Assembly (NCBI GenBank): GCA_965657335.1 | Contig: CBFHOH010000004.1 | Coordinates: 144,253 to 208,252, forward strand | Length of the DNA: 64,000 nt | From: UBA4582 sp965657335 | Lineage (GTDB): Bacteria; Pseudomonadota; Gammaproteobacteria; Pseudomonadales; Azotimanducaceae | Reading direction: 5' to 3' | Part shown: positions 1 through 8,673 of the stretch, one piece after another | How the letters are laid out: each line of letters begins with the position of its first letter | Position numbering within the stretch: the first letter of the stretch is position 1 | The notes under the pieces: model-generated | Seen by the model: the letters and a program-made list of their open reading frames with translations, nothing else | Told to the model about the DNA's origin: nothing | Database searches by the model: none | Position numbers and translations under genes: made by a program

Positions 1-1178
1 CCCAGCTGTTCAAGCAGTTGTTAATGATTTCAGGTTTTGACAGGTACTATCAAATCGCAAGATGTTTTCGGGATGAAGATCTGCGCGCCGATCGTCAACC
101 GGAATTCACGCAGGTGGATATTGAAACAACTTTTCTTGGCGAGCAAGAAATTATGGATATGGTTGAAACCATGTTCCGGCAGATGTTTAAGCAAACGATA
201 GATGTCGAACTCCCTGAGTTTCCTGTGATGACCTACGCCGATGCCATGCAGAATTATGGCAGTGATAGGCCCGACTTGCGTTTTGGCTTAGAACTGGCTG
301 ATGTTGCGGACCTGCTGAAGGACGTAGAATTCAAAGTATTTAGCGGTCCTGCAAACGACCCTAAATCACGCGTTGCTGCCTTGAGACTGCCGAATGGTGA
401 CCAGCTGACGCGAAAGATGATTGATGGCTATACAAAATTTGTTGGCATTTACGGAGCCCGCGGGCTGGCTTACATTAAAGTTAACGACCTCTCCGCAGGC
501 ATGGAGGGTTTGCAGTCACCGATTTTGAAATTCCTGCCGGATGACGTTGTGCTCAATATTCTTGAAAGAGTAGGCGCGGAAGATAAGGACATCATCTTTT
601 TTGGTGCCGATACGGCTAAGGTTGTTAACGATGCGTTGGGCGCGTTACGTTGCAAAATTGCAGAAGATCTGAACCTTTATACTAAAAAGTGGGCGCCGTT
701 ATGGGTGACAGAGTTCCCCATGTTTGAAGGAGAGGGCACGAACTGGACAGCCACGCACCATCCATTTACACAACCCACGGGCGATATGGATGCGATGCTC
801 GCGGACCCCAGCAGCGTGCTTTCGAGAGCCTATGATGTTGTGCTGAACGGTATAGAAGTAGGGGGTGGCTCGATCCGTGTTCATGAGATGGAGATGCAAA
901 AGAAAATTTTCGAAGTGCTGGATCTCTCGGAAAACGAAATAAATGTGAAGTTTGGGTTTCTGCTCGATGCACTTAAGTACGGTGCGCCTCCCCATGGCGG
1001 GCTGGCCTTCGGGTTGGACCGGCTGATTATGCTCATGTGCGATTCAAACGCTATACGTGACGTGATTGCATTTCCAAAGACTCAGACTGCTGCGTGTCTG
1101 ATGACGTCCGCACCGAGTGAAGTCGATCTGCCTCAACTCGCTGAACTGAATATTGCGGTGAAAAAGAGCAAGAGTTGA
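1..1178 (+). CDS. aspS: Aspartate-tRNA ligase, 3' part
   Basis: Class II aminoacyl-tRNA synthetase that charges tRNA-Asp in the cytoplasm. The reading frame is open from base 3, so the gene begins before the window and about 390 C-terminal residues of a usual ~590 are visible. Class II motif 2 (CFRDEDLRADRQ) lies at about 58-93. It is followed by the GAD insertion domain typical of bacterial AspRS at roughly 300-620 and by motif 3 (GLAFGLDRLIML) at about 1003-1038. The end (FPKTQTAACLMTSAPSEV) is the usual bacterial-type C-terminus. The anticodon-binding OB domain is outside the window. It is followed by yebC, as in many gammaproteobacteria. Confidence 0.96.
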   Translation, partial: QLFKQLLMISGFDRYYQIARCFRDEDLRADRQPEFTQVDIETTFLGEQEIMDMVETMFRQMFKQTIDVELPEFPVMTYADAMQNYGSDRPDLRFGLELADVADLLKDVEFKVFSGPANDPKSRVAALRLPNGDQLTRKMIDGYTKFVGIYGARGLAYIKVNDLSAGMEGLQSPILKFLPDDVVLNILERVGAEDKDIIFFGADTAKVVNDALGALRCKIAEDLNLYTKKWAPLWVTEFPMFEGEGTNWTATHHPFTQPTGDMDAMLADPSSVLSRAYDVVLNGIEVGGGSIRVHEMEMQKKIFEVLDLSENEINVKFGFLLDALKYGAPPHGGLAFGLDRLIMLMCDSNAIRDVIAFPKTQTAACLMTSAPSEVDLPQLAELNIAVKKSKS

Positions 1179-1205
1179 ATCCAATAGGTGCGGTGGCATT
1201 ATAAT
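1175..1205 (+). promoter_or_regulatory. Possible sigma-70 promoter for yebC
   Basis: TTGAAT at 1175-1180 and a perfect TATAAT at 1200-1205 are separated by 19 bases, longer than the ideal 17. The -35 box overlaps the aspS stop codon. The yebC start is 49 bases beyond the -10 box. This is motif reading only; read-through from aspS is also likely. Confidence 0.4.
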
Positions 1206-1253
1206 TTGCACGACGATGTTGAACCCTAAAAGATGAGTGAGGAATAGTAAGTC

Positions 1254-1982
1254 ATGGCTGGTCATAGTAAGTGGAGTAACATCAAACATCGCAAGGCTGG
1301 ACAAGATGCCAAGCGTGGAAAGGTGTTTACAAAAATCATCCGCGAATTGACGATTGCCGCCCGGGATGGCGGCGGTCTTGTTGAAGACAACCCTTCGCTT
1401 CGCACGGTTGTCGATAAGGCTAAAGCAGCACAGATGCCCAAAGACACAATGGAACGTGCCATTGCACGGGGTGCGGGCGGTCTTGAGGGTGGCGACCTGA
1501 GTTCATTGACATACGAAGGATATGGTCCCGGCGGGATTGCCTTTCTGGTCGAAACAGTGACCGACAACAAAAACAGAACAGTTGCTGAGGTGCGTCATGC
1601 GTTTACTAAGGCAGGCGGCAATCTTGGTACTGACGGGTCTGTGGCCTATATGTTCGATAACATGGGGCAATTGCATTTCGCCCCGGGCACCGATGAAGAC
1701 GCGCTGATGGAAATTGCGATCGAGGTAGGTGCTGAAGATGTTGAAACGGCTGAGGATGGATCAATCGAGGTTACGACTGATCCTGGTGATTTCTTGACGG
1801 TAAAAGAGGCGCTGCTGGAGGCGGGATTCGAATCTGAAATGTCAGAGCTGGGTATGGTTGCCCAGAACCTGACAGAACTAGACGCTGAAGCCTCCGAAAA
1901 AGTCATACGGCTCATCGATCATCTCGAGGATCTAGACGACGTTCAAAACGTTTACACCAACGCAGCCTTCAGTGACGAGTAA
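1254..1982 (+). CDS. yebC: YebC/PmpR family regulatory/translation factor
   Basis: 242 residues, the usual length of the YebC (TACO1) family. The N-terminal signature GHSKWSNIKHRK and the following QDAKRGKVFTKIIREL are diagnostic, and the acidic three-domain body is complete. Members have been described as DNA-binding regulators and, more recently, as factors that help ribosomes through difficult peptide stretches; which role applies here cannot be read from the sequence. A GAGG ribosome-binding site precedes the ATG. The position between aspS and ruvC is the standard gammaproteobacterial context. Confidence 0.95.
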   Translation: MAGHSKWSNIKHRKAGQDAKRGKVFTKIIRELTIAARDGGGLVEDNPSLRTVVDKAKAAQMPKDTMERAIARGAGGLEGGDLSSLTYEGYGPGGIAFLVETVTDNKNRTVAEVRHAFTKAGGNLGTDGSVAYMFDNMGQLHFAPGTDEDALMEIAIEVGAEDVETAEDGSIEVTTDPGDFLTVKEALLEAGFESEMSELGMVAQNLTELDAEASEKVIRLIDHLEDLDDVQNVYTNAAFSDE

Positions 1983-2131
1983 TCTCCTCGTGAATTTAGA
2001 TATCCTGAATTTGGACGTCCATCAAATACATAAATAGTGGATGTCCGGATCTCACCCCGAAGAAAGATCTTGCAGATAAGGCGCGCGGTTGTTGTGATAG
2101 ACTCGCCTCAATTGACTTAGAATTTACCGAT

Positions 2132-2659
2132 ATGGCGCTCATTCTGGGAATAGACCCTGGTTCGCGAATCACTGGATATGGTGTTATCCGAAGCGTCGGC
2201 GCGTCCCATTCCTATGTGACCAGTGGCTGTATAAAGACAGTTAAGAACAGCGACCTGTCCGAGCGACTTGAGGAGATTTATGCTGGTGTCACTCAAATTA
2301 TTGACGAGTTCGCGCCAGACGAAGCTGCCATCGAACGGATATTCATGGCGAAAAGTGCGGAATCTGCACTGAAACTCGGTCATGCCAGAGGTGTCGCGAT
2401 GGTAGCTGTCGCAAATCAAGGGTTACCTATCTCCGAGTATGAGGCGCGCAAAGTAAAGCAGGCGATTGTTGGTACTGGTGCCGCGACAAAAGGACAGATT
2501 CAGCATATGGTCCAAACGCTCTTGAAGCTCCCTGGGCAACCTCAGGAAGATGCCGCAGATGCGCTCGCGATCGCCCTTTGCCATATTCAAACCCGCCACA
2601 ACATGGCGCGCATGGCCGGAGCTAAGACATTCCGCCGTGGCAGACTGGTGAAAAGCTAG
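2132..2659 (+). CDS. ruvC: Crossover junction endodeoxyribonuclease RuvC
   Basis: Resolves Holliday junctions by paired nicking, together with RuvAB. The 175-residue protein has the normal length. The RNase H-like metal site is visible: Asp7 in LGIDPGSRITGYG, the Glu in AAIERIFMAKSAESALKLG and the paired aspartates of QEDAADALAIALCH. ruvA starts on the base after the stop codon, so ruvCA are translationally linked. No CTG-N10-CAG LexA-type site is visible in the 149 bases upstream, although ruvAB is SOS-regulated in E. coli. Confidence 0.96.
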   Translation: MALILGIDPGSRITGYGVIRSVGASHSYVTSGCIKTVKNSDLSERLEEIYAGVTQIIDEFAPDEAAIERIFMAKSAESALKLGHARGVAMVAVANQGLPISEYEARKVKQAIVGTGAATKGQIQHMVQTLLKLPGQPQEDAADALAIALCHIQTRHNMARMAGAKTFRRGRLVKS

Positions 2660-3253
2660 ATGATTGGCAGGATACGCGGTGAAATAATCGATATCTCTGA
2701 AGCGTTTGTGCTCATAGACGTCGGCGGGTTGGGGTATGAAGTTGAGATACCGCTTTCGACCTACACCGCGCTGGGTGCAGTGGCTGATGAAGTGACGCTT
2801 CACACACACTTGGTGGTAAGGGAGGATGCCCAGTTATTGTATGGTTTTTACACGCTTGCTGAGCGTGAGTTGTTCCGGTCGTTAATCAAGGTGAACAAAG
2901 TAGGACCAAAGCTCGCGATAACAATTTTGTCCGGAGGAGATCCAGCCAGCTTTGTTCGTTGGATCAGGACCAAAGACGTGAAAGCTCTGACAGCGTTGCC
3001 CGGTGTTGGTAAGAAGACTGCGGAGAAACTGGTGATCGATCTCGAAGACAGGTTGCCGGATATCTCAGGTGCCGAGGTGATGAAGACAACGCCGGTCGAA
3101 GTGACAAACTCTGATGTTTTGGCTGACGCTGAGGCAGCACTTATTGGTCTGGGTTTTAAACCTCAAGACGCGGCGCGTGCTTTGGCCCAGATAGATGATC
3201 CGGACGCGGACGTGGAATCAATGATTAAACTTGCATTGAAGTTGTTAGCCTAG
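2660..3253 (+). CDS. ruvA: Holliday junction branch migration protein RuvA
   Basis: Tetrameric junction-binding subunit that loads the RuvB motor. The 197 residues match the family length. The N-terminal OB fold (MIGRIRGEIIDISEAFVLIDVGGLGYEVEIP) is followed by helix-hairpin-helix motifs (LIKVNKVGPKLAITILSG and LTALPGVGKKTAEKLVIDL). The C-terminal RuvB-binding domain ends SMIKLALKLLA. The start codon abuts the ruvC stop and ruvB follows after 44 bases, forming a ruvCAB operon. Confidence 0.96.
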   Translation: MIGRIRGEIIDISEAFVLIDVGGLGYEVEIPLSTYTALGAVADEVTLHTHLVVREDAQLLYGFYTLAERELFRSLIKVNKVGPKLAITILSGGDPASFVRWIRTKDVKALTALPGVGKKTAEKLVIDLEDRLPDISGAEVMKTTPVEVTNSDVLADAEAALIGLGFKPQDAARALAQIDDPDADVESMIKLALKLLA

Positions 3254-3297
3254 TTCTTCATGTGCACAAACGAGACCAGATTCTTTGAGAGCAGCAT

Positions 3298-4338
3298 ATG
3301 ATTGAGTCCGATCGCCTGGTAGCGCCAGAAAAGCATACGACCGAGTCGTCCCAAGATTGGGCGATAAGGCCCAAAACATTCGCCGAATATCGTGGCCAGC
3401 CTCAGGTCAGTGAGCAGATGACGATCTTCATTGAAGCAGCAAGAGGTCGTCAAGAATCGCTTGATCACACGTTGATATTTGGACCACCCGGGCTCGGCAA
3501 AACAACACTTGCAAATATTATTGCCAACGAAATGGGTGTTCAGATCAAGTCAACCTCGGGTCCGGTTATCGAGAAAAAAGGTGATCTTGTTGCCGCACTG
3601 ACAAACTTGGAAGAAGGTGACGTACTTTTTATTGACGAAATTCATCGTTTGCCGCCGGCAATTGAAGAGGTGTTATATCCAGCGATGGAGGACTTTCAGG
3701 TCGACCTGACGATAGGCGAAGGGCCAGCGGCGAGGTCGATCAAGCTTGATTTGCCCCAGTTTACACTCGTCGGCGCAACGACTCGCACTGGCCTACTTAC
3801 ATCACCCTTGCGAGACAGGTTCGGTATTATTCAGCGGCTTGAGTTTTATAATGTGGCGGATTTAACACATATTGTCGCCAGATCTGCAAAGTTACTGGGC
3901 GTTGTTACAGATACCGATGGGGCAAGAGAAATTGCACTCCGGGCGCGCGGCACACCTCGAATAGCAAACAGACTGTTGCGTCGTGTGCGGGATTTCGCTG
4001 AGGTAAAAGCCAATGGTGTGATTGAAAAATCCGTCGCTGATCAGGCGCTGAACATGCTAAACGTCGATGTGAACGGTTTTGATCACATGGATCGTCGTCT
4101 GTTAATGGCGATGATTGAGAAATTTGATGGCGGACCGGTGGGTGTCGACAGTCTGGCGGCTGCTATCGGCGAGGAACGTGACACGATAGAGGACGTTTAC
4201 GAGCCATACCTGATTCAACAGGGTTTTATTATGCGGACACCAAGAGGTAGGGTTGCTACCCGTAATGCTTATCTTCATTTTGGCATCCAGACACCGAACG
4301 AAGGGGATTTGTTCAAGGACGAAACGCCGTCAGGGTAG
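3298..4338 (+). CDS. ruvB: Holliday junction branch migration ATPase RuvB
   Basis: AAA+ motor that drives branch migration on junctions held by RuvA. The 346 residues contain the Walker A motif GPPGLGKTTLAN, Walker B VLFIDEIHRL, the sensor 1 region VGATTRTGLL, an arginine finger region SPLRDRFGI and a C-terminal winged helix (EEPY-type segment EDVYEPYLIQQGFIMRTPRGR). Complete and typical. It is the last gene of the ruvCAB group. The next gene is tolQ; ybgC, which often stands between them in this lineage, is absent. Confidence 0.97.
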   Translation: MIESDRLVAPEKHTTESSQDWAIRPKTFAEYRGQPQVSEQMTIFIEAARGRQESLDHTLIFGPPGLGKTTLANIIANEMGVQIKSTSGPVIEKKGDLVAALTNLEEGDVLFIDEIHRLPPAIEEVLYPAMEDFQVDLTIGEGPAARSIKLDLPQFTLVGATTRTGLLTSPLRDRFGIIQRLEFYNVADLTHIVARSAKLLGVVTDTDGAREIALRARGTPRIANRLLRRVRDFAEVKANGVIEKSVADQALNMLNVDVNGFDHMDRRLLMAMIEKFDGGPVGVDSLAAAIGEERDTIEDVYEPYLIQQGFIMRTPRGRVATRNAYLHFGIQTPNEGDLFKDETPSG

Positions 4339-4469
4339 TGTTTAATAGACCGCTGATCAAAAGTTCGGAACTGAATCGGGGTTTTGTGAGTCGAAGATGT
4401 AGGGAATAATTTTGTAATGAGCGATCAACCGTAAAATAGTGGTATAAGCTAAAAGGGAAAATAAAAACT

Positions 4470-5150
4470 TTGAACGAACAACTATCAATTCTAGATCTTG
4501 TTCTGAATGCCAGTCTGGTCGTACAGCTGGTGATGGGACTTTTGCTACTCGCGTCGATGGTCTCTTGGGTCATGATATTTCAAAGAGGGTTTACGCTCGC
4601 TACTGTGCGGCGTGAAGCCATAGAGTTTGAGAACGAATTCTGGTCTGGGAAAGATCTTCGAAAGATATATCTTGAGATAGAAAGTGCCGATCGCGAGCCT
4701 ATTGGGCTGGAGAACATCTTTGTTGCTGGGTTTAAAGAATTTACCCGCTTGCGCCAACAGAAGGCGGCAGACCACGATCAAATAATGCAGTATGTTGGGC
4801 GTGCGATGCGTGTTGCTATGTCAAGGGAAGAGGAGCGGCTTGAAGCCGGGCTTCCATTTTTGGCGACCGTTGGATCAACCAGCCCATATGTTGGTTTGTT
4901 TGGTACAGTGTGGGGAATTATGAATTCCTTTCGCGGGCTTGCCACGGTAAACCAAGCCAGCCTCTCGGTAGTTGCCCCGGGTATTTCTGAAGCGCTTGTA
5001 GCGACAGCTATTGGCTTGTTCGCAGCCATTCCGGCAGTGATTGCATACAATCGTTATGCCGCGCAGGTTGAAGTAAGTGTTAATCGCTTTGATGCTTTTA
5101 CCGATGAATTCAGCGGATTGCTCTATCGAGCGCTCCACAATCAGAAGTAG
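4470..5150 (+). CDS. tolQ: Tol-Pal system protein TolQ
   Basis: Inner-membrane proton-channel subunit of the Tol-Pal machine, homologous to ExbB/MotA. It pairs with TolR to energise TolA during cell division. 226 residues with one N-terminal membrane segment (LVLNASLVVQLVMGLLLLASMVSWVMIF), a long cytoplasmic loop and two later membrane segments (ATVGSTSPYVGLFGTVWGIM and ALVATAIGLFAAIPAVIAYN) that carry the conserved Thr and Gly residues. Translation appears to start at a TTG, with an AAGGG ribosome-binding site about 13 bases upstream. First gene of tolQRAB-pal. Confidence 0.95.
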   Translation: MNEQLSILDLVLNASLVVQLVMGLLLLASMVSWVMIFQRGFTLATVRREAIEFENEFWSGKDLRKIYLEIESADREPIGLENIFVAGFKEFTRLRQQKAADHDQIMQYVGRAMRVAMSREEERLEAGLPFLATVGSTSPYVGLFGTVWGIMNSFRGLATVNQASLSVVAPGISEALVATAIGLFAAIPAVIAYNRYAAQVEVSVNRFDAFTDEFSGLLYRALHNQK

Positions 5151-5164
5151 GAGCAACCACACAA

Positions 5165-5587
5165 ATGGCCAAGGCCAACCGCAGAAAACCCATGGCAGAA
5201 ATCAATGTAGTTCCTTACATTGATGTGATGTTGGTCTTACTTGTTATCTTTATGGTGACAGCGCCTTTGATGACCCAAGGCATTAAAGTTGATCTGCCCG
5301 AAGCGTCTTCAGGTCCGCTTGATGTGACAGAGGATGAGGTAACGCTTGTTGTCTCTATCAAGTCCGATAATACTTACTATATGAATGTCGGTGAAGAAGA
5401 AAAGCCTGTACCTCTCTCGGTGATTGGCGAGCGCGCCGGTAAAATCATCAAAGCAAACCCCAAAATAAAAGTGTTGGTCGAAGGGGACCACACGTTGAGC
5501 TATGGTGTCGTTGTCGATCTGATGAATACCCTGCAGCTTGCCGGTGCGGAATCTGTGGGTTTGATCACGGAACCCCCGCGGCAATAG
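5165..5587 (+). CDS. tolR: Tol-Pal system protein TolR
   Basis: ExbD-type partner of TolQ. A short N-terminal cytoplasmic stretch is followed by one membrane segment beginning INVVPYIDVMLVLLVIFMV, in which the Asp of YIDVM is the conserved proton-carrying residue. The rest is a periplasmic domain that dimerises and contacts peptidoglycan. 140 residues, normal length. It starts 14 bases after tolQ and ends two bases before tolA, in a tight operon. Confidence 0.95.
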   Translation: MAKANRRKPMAEINVVPYIDVMLVLLVIFMVTAPLMTQGIKVDLPEASSGPLDVTEDEVTLVVSIKSDNTYYMNVGEEEKPVPLSVIGERAGKIIKANPKIKVLVEGDHTLSYGVVVDLMNTLQLAGAESVGLITEPPRQ

Positions 5588-5589
5588 TC

Positions 5590-6387
5590 ATGAATTTGAC
5601 CGGTTATTCAGTGCTCTCGCTTGTTTTGGCCGTGGCCGTACACGCTGCGATTGTCGGATTGCTCATGACTAACTGGCAGAGCGAGGAACATATTGCGGTG
5701 ACGCCGGTCGAAAAGTTCTATATCGATGCCTCAGTCGTTAAACGTAATCCACATACGGTTAAGAAAGAAAACGAAGCAAAAGCAAAGCAACAAGCGCGAG
5801 CACAAAGGCAGAAAGAAAAAAAAGCGGCTCAGAAGCGTGCTCGGTTAGCGCAGGAAGCTTTGGACAGGCAGGCGGTTCTAGACAAACAGCAAGCTGAAGA
5901 AGCCGAAAAGGAGCGGGCAGCAGTTGAGCAGTCCCGGCTAGAACAACTGCTTGAGCAGCAACGTCGCGAAATTGCCGAGAGTGAACAAAAAGAAGCCGAC
6001 CAACTAGCAGAAGAGGACCGCGTGCGGCTTGAGCAGGAAATGGCGTTGGCGATTATAGAAGAACAGGAATATCGCCGGGCGGTTACTGACGATGAAAAAG
6101 CACAAGCATATGTTGCTCAAATTCAGCGTGAAATGATTCAAAATTGGAGTCGGCCGCCCAGTGCAAGAAATGGCATGCAAGCGATTGTCCGGGTGCGTTT
6201 AGTGCCAACCGGCGAAGTTGTGAATGTCGAAGTTGAAGAATCGAGTGGAAATAACGCCTTTGATCGATCAGTGATTCAGGCTGTACAAAAGTCCGGGCGT
6301 TTTCTTGTTCCAGCCGACTCCCGGCAATTCGAACGTAACTTTCGATCCTTTACTGTACTGTTTCGCCCCGAGGATTTGAGACTGTAA
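5590..6387 (+). CDS. tolA: Cell envelope integrity protein TolA
   Basis: Periplasm-spanning protein that links the TolQR motor to TolB and Pal. 265 residues. One N-terminal membrane helix (SVLSLVLAVAVHAAIVGLLM) is followed by a long Lys/Glu/Ala/Gln-rich helical stalk (about residues 55-165) and a compact C-terminal TonB-like domain starting near YVAQIQREMIQNWSRPP. The stalk is shorter than in E. coli TolA (421 residues). ATG two bases after the tolR stop. Confidence 0.93.
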   Translation: MNLTGYSVLSLVLAVAVHAAIVGLLMTNWQSEEHIAVTPVEKFYIDASVVKRNPHTVKKENEAKAKQQARAQRQKEKKAAQKRARLAQEALDRQAVLDKQQAEEAEKERAAVEQSRLEQLLEQQRREIAESEQKEADQLAEEDRVRLEQEMALAIIEEQEYRRAVTDDEKAQAYVAQIQREMIQNWSRPPSARNGMQAIVRVRLVPTGEVVNVEVEESSGNNAFDRSVIQAVQKSGRFLVPADSRQFERNFRSFTVLFRPEDLRL

Positions 6388-6418
6388 TGAACGAACAACA
6401 AAAGGTCAGATAGAGATA

Positions 6419-7747
6419 ATGAAGTTGATGAAGTGTGCCAGTATTTTAATAGCCTTTGTGCTCCAAATGTTGTTCGCACAACAGGCGTTTGCTGAACTGA
6501 GAATTGAGGTGACAGAAGGGCTCGACGATGCGGTAAAAGTTGCTGTTGTGCCCTTTGTCTGGGAAGGGCGTCGCCCATTACCAGAAAACCTTGCTGAAAT
6601 TATTGATGCTGATCTGAGACTCAGCGGCAGATTTGAAACGACGCCAGTCGATCAAATGCTAAGTTTGCCAGCGAGTGCCAGCGAGGTGTTTCCTCGTGAC
6701 TGGCAACTACTCCGAGTAGAGTACATTATTATCGGTCGAATCCAGGCGCAGAGTGACCGATTCCAATTACGCTTTGAGCTTTATAATGTTCCGAGGCAAA
6801 CCGTCGATATCGTCCAGACGATTGAGGGCAGTATCGAGGAACTGCGTGACATGGCGCATTACGCCAGTGATGTCATTTTCGAAAACCTAACAGGAATCGA
6901 AGGCGCATTTTCAACACGTATTATGTACGTAACGGCAACAGGTCCGTTAGATGACAGGTCTTTTCAGCTCAATATTGCCGACGCAGATGGCCATCGTATT
7001 GAAACCGTGCTGCAGTCCAAGGAACCCGTTCTTTCTGCAACTTGGGCGCCTGATGGTAATCGGATCGCTTACCAGTCTTTTGAGAAAGACAGTCGGCCTG
7101 CAATTTACATTGCCGACCTGACAACAGGGGCACGACAGCAAATCACCGACTTCGAGGGTTTAAATGGCGCCCCAGCATTTTCTCCCGACGGCAAAAGCCT
7201 GGCGATGGTGCTTTCTAAGGATGGTAGTCCGGATATCTATGTGTTGGATATCGAGTCGCGCCGGCTGCGCAGGATTACCCGTCACTATGGCATTGACACA
7301 GAGCCCTCTTGGACGCCTGACGGTAAGGCCATCGTTTTTACCTCAAGCCGTGGCGGTAAACCCCAGATCTACAAGATGACGCTGCGGGACCTGTCAATCG
7401 AACGGCTGACGTTTGAGGGTGACTACAACGCGAAGGCGAGTATTTTACCCGACGGTTCCGGCATCATTATGGTGCATCGCAGAGAGGGTATTTATCATAT
7501 CGCGCTATTTGACATGGTCAGAGGCAGAACCTCCGTCTTGACCGAGACTTCGCTGGATGAATCGCCGAGTATCGCACCCAATGGAAGTATGCTAATTTAT
7601 GCAACGCAGGTGAATAACAACGGCATTTTGGCAGCAGTTTCTGTTGATAGTCGTGTGAAATTTAATTTGCCCTCGAGCGAGGGTGATGTAAGGGAACCGG
7701 CATGGTCTCCAAGAAAACGGATGACATTTACCCCGCTTTCGCAGTAG
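6419..7747 (+). CDS. tolB: Tol-Pal system beta-propeller protein TolB
   Basis: Periplasmic protein that connects Pal to TolA. 442 residues with a signal peptide (CASILIAFVLQMLFAQQAFA, cleavage predicted after AFA), an N-terminal alpha/beta domain (VAVVPF) and a C-terminal six-bladed propeller with recurrent blade motifs such as ATWAPDGNRIAYQS, PAFSPDGKSLAMV, PSWTPDGKAIVFTS and SIAPNGSMLIYAT. Complete and typical. It lies 31 bases after tolA and 136 bases before pal. Confidence 0.96.
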   Translation: MKLMKCASILIAFVLQMLFAQQAFAELRIEVTEGLDDAVKVAVVPFVWEGRRPLPENLAEIIDADLRLSGRFETTPVDQMLSLPASASEVFPRDWQLLRVEYIIIGRIQAQSDRFQLRFELYNVPRQTVDIVQTIEGSIEELRDMAHYASDVIFENLTGIEGAFSTRIMYVTATGPLDDRSFQLNIADADGHRIETVLQSKEPVLSATWAPDGNRIAYQSFEKDSRPAIYIADLTTGARQQITDFEGLNGAPAFSPDGKSLAMVLSKDGSPDIYVLDIESRRLRRITRHYGIDTEPSWTPDGKAIVFTSSRGGKPQIYKMTLRDLSIERLTFEGDYNAKASILPDGSGIIMVHRREGIYHIALFDMVRGRTSVLTETSLDESPSIAPNGSMLIYATQVNNNGILAAVSVDSRVKFNLPSSEGDVREPAWSPRKRMTFTPLSQ

Positions 7748-7883
7748 GCGGGGCCATACAGCGCCGGTTGATAACAAAATGTGGCGGAATGTGAGCTAGA
7801 TTACGAGATTTCGACGCGTAATTTGTGGTTTAATTCGCTTTCAGTGATTGTGAGTAATTATTAGCGATAGATAGGAGCTAATC

Positions 7884-8462
7884 ATGGTAATAAGAATAAA
7901 TCGGGGATTTTTAGCCATCGGCTTTGCGGCAATGTTTTTAGTCGGTTGCGCGAGTGACAAGTCAGACATGGATACCATGGAAGATGGTCCGGGTGATGAA
8001 ACACCAACAATGACTGATGGTATGGAAAACGAAGACTCGATGGCGCAGCCTGAGGTGGCCAAGCCAGCCGCGCCTGAAATCAGAAATGGTGATATGTGGG
8101 TGCCTGAAGCACCAAGCTCTCAAAACCTCATGGCACTTTCTGGTGTATTTTATTTCGATTTTGATCAAGCGATCGTGAAGAGAGCGGGTCACGCAGAGCT
8201 CAATAAGCACGCGAGTGCACTGGGTGGTAATCGTGCACTGCGTCTGAGATTGGAAGGACATGCAGACGAGCGCGGCACGCGAGAATACAATCTGGCGCTT
8301 GGTGAGCGACGTGCAAACGCAATTCGTGCCTATCTTGTAGCGCAGGGGGTATCACGCACGCAGGTTGAAGTGATCAGCTATGGTGAAGAAAAGCCAGCTG
8401 ATGCAGGCCACAGTGAACGTGCATGGGCAATGAACAGACGCGTTGAGTTCTCTTACAGATAG
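7884..8462 (+). CDS. pal: Peptidoglycan-associated lipoprotein Pal
   Basis: Outer-membrane lipoprotein that binds peptidoglycan and TolB. The lipobox FLVGC places the lipidated Cys at residue 22. A low-complexity acidic Met/Asp linker (about residues 25-50) precedes an OmpA-like domain containing YFDFDQAIVKRAGHAELNKH and the peptidoglycan-binding region LRLEGHADERGTREYNLALGERRANAIRAYL. 192 residues. A good TAGGAG ribosome-binding site precedes the ATG, and a strong terminator follows the gene. Confidence 0.96.
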   Translation: MVIRINRGFLAIGFAAMFLVGCASDKSDMDTMEDGPGDETPTMTDGMENEDSMAQPEVAKPAAPEIRNGDMWVPEAPSSQNLMALSGVFYFDFDQAIVKRAGHAELNKHASALGGNRALRLRLEGHADERGTREYNLALGERRANAIRAYLVAQGVSRTQVEVISYGEEKPADAGHSERAWAMNRRVEFSYR

Positions 8463-8521
8463 CACCGGTTGGTAATATCTGTCGCATGCCTTTGGCAATG
8501 TGCACGAAAAAGTAAAGATAT

Positions 8522-8549
8522 AAGGGTTGGCAGAGCGCCAACCCTTTTT
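8522..8549 (+). terminator. Rho-independent terminator after pal
   Basis: Perfect 10-bp inverted arms AAGGGTTGGC (8522-8531) and GCCAACCCTT (8537-8546) with a 5-base loop, ending in a run of five T. It lies 60 bases beyond the pal stop and should end the tol-pal transcript before cpoB. Confidence 0.9.
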
Positions 8550-8673
8550 GCATCCAGCATAGCCCCCTCCAGTAATTTGTCTAAGCCGACAATTCGGCCC
8601 CAATGAACCTTCGTGTCACTTTTATGTCTTATTATGATCACGATTACCGCTTGAATAGGTTTAAACGAAATCA

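Noticed and set aside
2013..2045. Imperfect inverted repeat GGACGTCCA...TGGATGTCC between yebC and ruvC
   Set aside because: One mismatch, a long AT-rich loop and no T-run or known operator pattern.
1983..2131. Search for a LexA box upstream of ruvC
   Set aside because: No CTG-N10-CAG site; SOS control of ruvCAB cannot be claimed from this region.
7731..7757. CCCCGC/GCGGGG hairpin at the end of tolB
   Set aside because: Overlaps the stop codon and lacks a following T-run, so not a convincing terminator.
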